From positions 1 through 7,719 of the forward strand of contig JAQUOK010000125.1 in assembly GCA_028717165.1 (NCBI GenBank): a stretch of DNA of 7,719 nucleotides, in the 5' to 3' direction. The notes beneath the pieces were generated by a model. The model had not been told where the DNA came from. It worked only from the letters and a program-made list of their open reading frames with translations, and searched no databases. Of the stretch, positions 6,407-7,719 are shown piece by piece. This stretch comes from Victivallaceae bacterium (GTDB lineage: Bacteria > Verrucomicrobiota > Lentisphaeria > Victivallales > Victivallaceae). How positions within the stretch are numbered: the first letter of the stretch is position 1; every line of letters begins with the position of its first letter. The position numbers and the translations under genes were made by a program.

Positions 6407-7189
6407 TTAAGCAGTTTTATTTTCGAGGTAATCGAACATTTTGCGGGAAAGCATATTGATTTGCGGAGTATCCGGCAAAAGTTCCGCTATCCGCTCATAG
6501 ATTCTGCGTTTTTTGAATTCCAGCAGGGAGTGAGTAAAATTCAGGTCGTATATCCATGCCAGCTGTGCGAGTTTGAAGTCGGTAAGGGTTCTGAAGTCGG
6601 CAATATTGGGATTTTCCCCTTTTTCCAGATGCGCCAGTACCGGGGGAGAAACGGCGTCGGATTCCTCAAGATGCAGGATAACGGCCGGATCCAGTTCGCT
6701 CCGGGAGTATTCGTTCAGCATTACCCGCATGATGTCGAGTTTGTCGGCATCGCGGACGGCCCGGACAGTCAGAAGGGTTTCTGCTTCAAGGTGCGGCGCC
6801 AGTTGGCGTTTGTTATGAAATTTTATGCCGGCAAGAATGATATTGCGGTCGTTTTCCGGCAGCGGCGAGAGCATGTTGTTTTTTAAAAGGACTTCATAAC
6901 CGAAATCGCCGTGATCGATCGATCTTGAATCGACGAAAGTATTATACCGGCGTATTTGTTCAAAACGGCCTATGTCGTGGAAAAGCCCGGCGGTTTCAAC
7001 CAGTATTGCCAGCCGCGGCGAAAAATTTTCCGCTTCCGCCAGATAGCGGCATTCCTGCTGTACCAGCAGGGAGTGCTCCGTTTTCAGCAGAACATTCTTA
7101 TCAAATTCCGCTTTGCCGCTTAAAAAACCGTCAGTGTAAGTCGAAAACGCTTGTTCAAAGTCATTCAGAAGTTCTCTGGTATAATTCAT
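6407..7189 (-). CDS. HD-domain metal-dependent phosphohydrolase
   Basis: A 260-residue soluble protein of the HD superfamily, metal enzymes that usually hydrolyse phosphate esters of nucleotides. Visible ligands are His39 (TEHSLLV), the His71-Asp72 doublet (GLFHDIGRFEQ), His93 (DHGDFG), His125 (KFHNK) and Asp149 (DADKLD). The four-part H...HD...D set is complete, and the extra histidines could support a second metal. There is no signal peptide, membrane segment, or GAF, PAS or receiver domain, and it is not an HD-GYP protein, so it is unlikely to be a c-di-GMP phosphodiesterase. The ATG at 7189 follows an AGGA site (7198-7201) with 8-base spacing, which supports this start. It lies 123 bases downstream of the kinase gene on the same strand and could share its transcript or use its own promoter. 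The natural substrate is unknown. Confidence 0.88.
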   Translation of the reverse strand: MNYTRELLNDFEQAFSTYTDGFLSGKAEFDKNVLLKTEHSLLVQQECRYLAEAENFSPRLAILVETAGLFHDIGRFEQIRRYNTFVDSRSIDHGDFGYEVLLKNNMLSPLPENDRNIILAGIKFHNKRQLAPHLEAETLLTVRAVRDADKLDIMRVMLNEYSRSELDPAVILHLEESDAVSPPVLAHLEKGENPNIADFRTLTDFKLAQLAWIYDLNFTHSLLEFKKRRIYERIAELLPDTPQINMLSRKMFDYLENKTA

Positions 7190-7220
7190 TATGCATATCC
7201 TGTATGAAAAAACAATATAT

Positions 7221-7248
7221 AGTTTACAGGTTCCGGGCGATTTATCAA
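7221..7248 (-). promoter_or_regulatory. putative promoter of the HD-domain gene
   Basis: Minus strand: TTGATA (7243-7248), a 16-base spacer, TAAACT (7221-7226). This would start transcription near 7214, about 25 bases before the ATG, leaving room for the AGGA ribosome site at 7198-7201. The upstream part of the 7190-7312 gap also carries overlapping palindromes (AATTG-CA-CAATT and CACAATTGTG, 7274-7288). I see no clear terminator for the kinase gene there. Confidence 0.35.
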
Positions 7249-7312
7249 ACCGAATGAAGCAAATTGAAACCCGAATTGCACAATTGTGAGCAGACTTTGA
7301 AAAATTTTCTTT

Positions 7313-7719
7313 TTATGAATTTTGTTTTACCGGGATGCGGAGAGTAAAGGTACTTCCCTGTCCGAGTTCGCTTTCGACGCTGATGCTGCCGCCGTGGAGC
7401 TGGGCGATATGCTTGACTATCGCCAGTCCGAGCCCGGTGCCGCCGAGTTTCCGGCTGCGCGCTTTGTCTACCCGGTAAAAACGCTCGAAAAGCCGCGGCA
7501 GGTGTTCCCTGGCAATTCCGGGGCCGTTGTCTTTGACTTTGATTATCACGAATTCATCTTCCAAAGCGGCGGAAATTTCCACCCGGGATCCCGGTTCGCT
7601 GTATTTTATGGCGTTATCGGTCAGGTTGATCAGCGCCTGTTCCAGTAACTGACAGTCGCCCTCGATTTGGCAATCCTTGTCTTTCAGGAAGGTTTTGATC
7701 CGAATGTTTTTATTGGCGG
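7313..7719 (-). CDS. sensor histidine kinase, C-terminal ATPase part, cut by window
   Basis: This is the ATP-binding (HATPase_c) half of a two-component sensor kinase, which autophosphorylates on a histidine in the missing N-terminal part and passes the phosphate to a response regulator. The frame stays open to the window edge: before the GTG at 7580-7582 it reads LLEQALINLTDNAIKYSEPGSR, so that GTG is internal. Motifs in order: N box NLTDNAIKYS (7598-7627), G1 box DNGPG (7517-7531), F box LFERFYRVD, and G2 box GTGLGL (7424-7441), followed by AQLHGGSISVESELGQGSTFTLRIP. About 134 residues are present. The F and G2 boxes are of the PhoR/ResE class, but the sensor domain is not seen, so no signal can be named. 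The cognate regulator would be expected just beyond the right edge. Confidence 0.93.
   Translation of the reverse strand, partial: ANKNIRIKTFLKDKDCQIEGDCQLLEQALINLTDNAIKYSEPGSRVEISAALEDEFVIIKVKDNGPGIAREHLPRLFERFYRVDKARSRKLGGTGLGLAIVKHIAQLHGGSISVESELGQGSTFTLRIPVKQNS

Noticed and set aside
7580..7582. GTG as the start of a short ATPase protein
   Set aside because: The N box lies upstream of it in the same open frame, so this is the middle of a longer kinase.

Overview
The window is bacterial chromosome, about 50% G+C in the genes by spot counts, with AT-rich, repeat-filled spacers. It holds five protein-coding genes, two of them cut by the window edges. An E. coli-type DnaE replicative polymerase and an RR-HK-type sensor kinase point to an ordinary Gram-negative-like bacterium. 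The intergenic repeats (small palindromes, short inverted-repeat elements, TTCGATG tandem runs) remind me of draft genomes of uncultivated groups such as Lentisphaerota, Omnitrophota or Bacteroidota. That is a recollection, not a demonstrated placement.

Layout on the plus strand: 1-3297 is dnaE (polymerase III alpha subunit), lacking only its N-terminus. A 167-base spacer of short repeats follows, then a radical SAM protein of unknown substrate at 3465-4331. On the minus strand: a Tam/BioC-like class I methyltransferase (4959-5756), an HD-domain metal phosphohydrolase (6407-7189), and the C-terminal ATPase half of a sensor histidine kinase (7313-7719, running off the right edge). The genes do not form an obvious pathway. 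The two plus-strand genes converge on the minus-strand ones at about 4.33-4.96 kb.

The two long gene-free stretches are the most interesting part. 4332-4958 holds a weak hairpin, a 109-bp inverted-repeat element (here called MITE-A copy 1) and a cluster of seven small hairpins arranged as an inverted BIME-like pair. 5757-6406 holds a putative promoter for the methyltransferase gene and an older hairpin element. A 193-bp element (MITE-B, 21-bp terminal repeats, 6-bp GATTAC target duplication) is inserted into one arm of that hairpin. A second MITE-A copy ends 12 bp from the HD gene's stop codon. No transposase is encoded in the window, so these look like non-autonomous elements moved in trans. 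The names MITE-A, MITE-B and element C are local labels.

I found no CRISPR array, tRNA, rRNA or convincing riboswitch, and no clear new defence or metabolic system. The novelty, if any, lies in the repeat families and their nesting.
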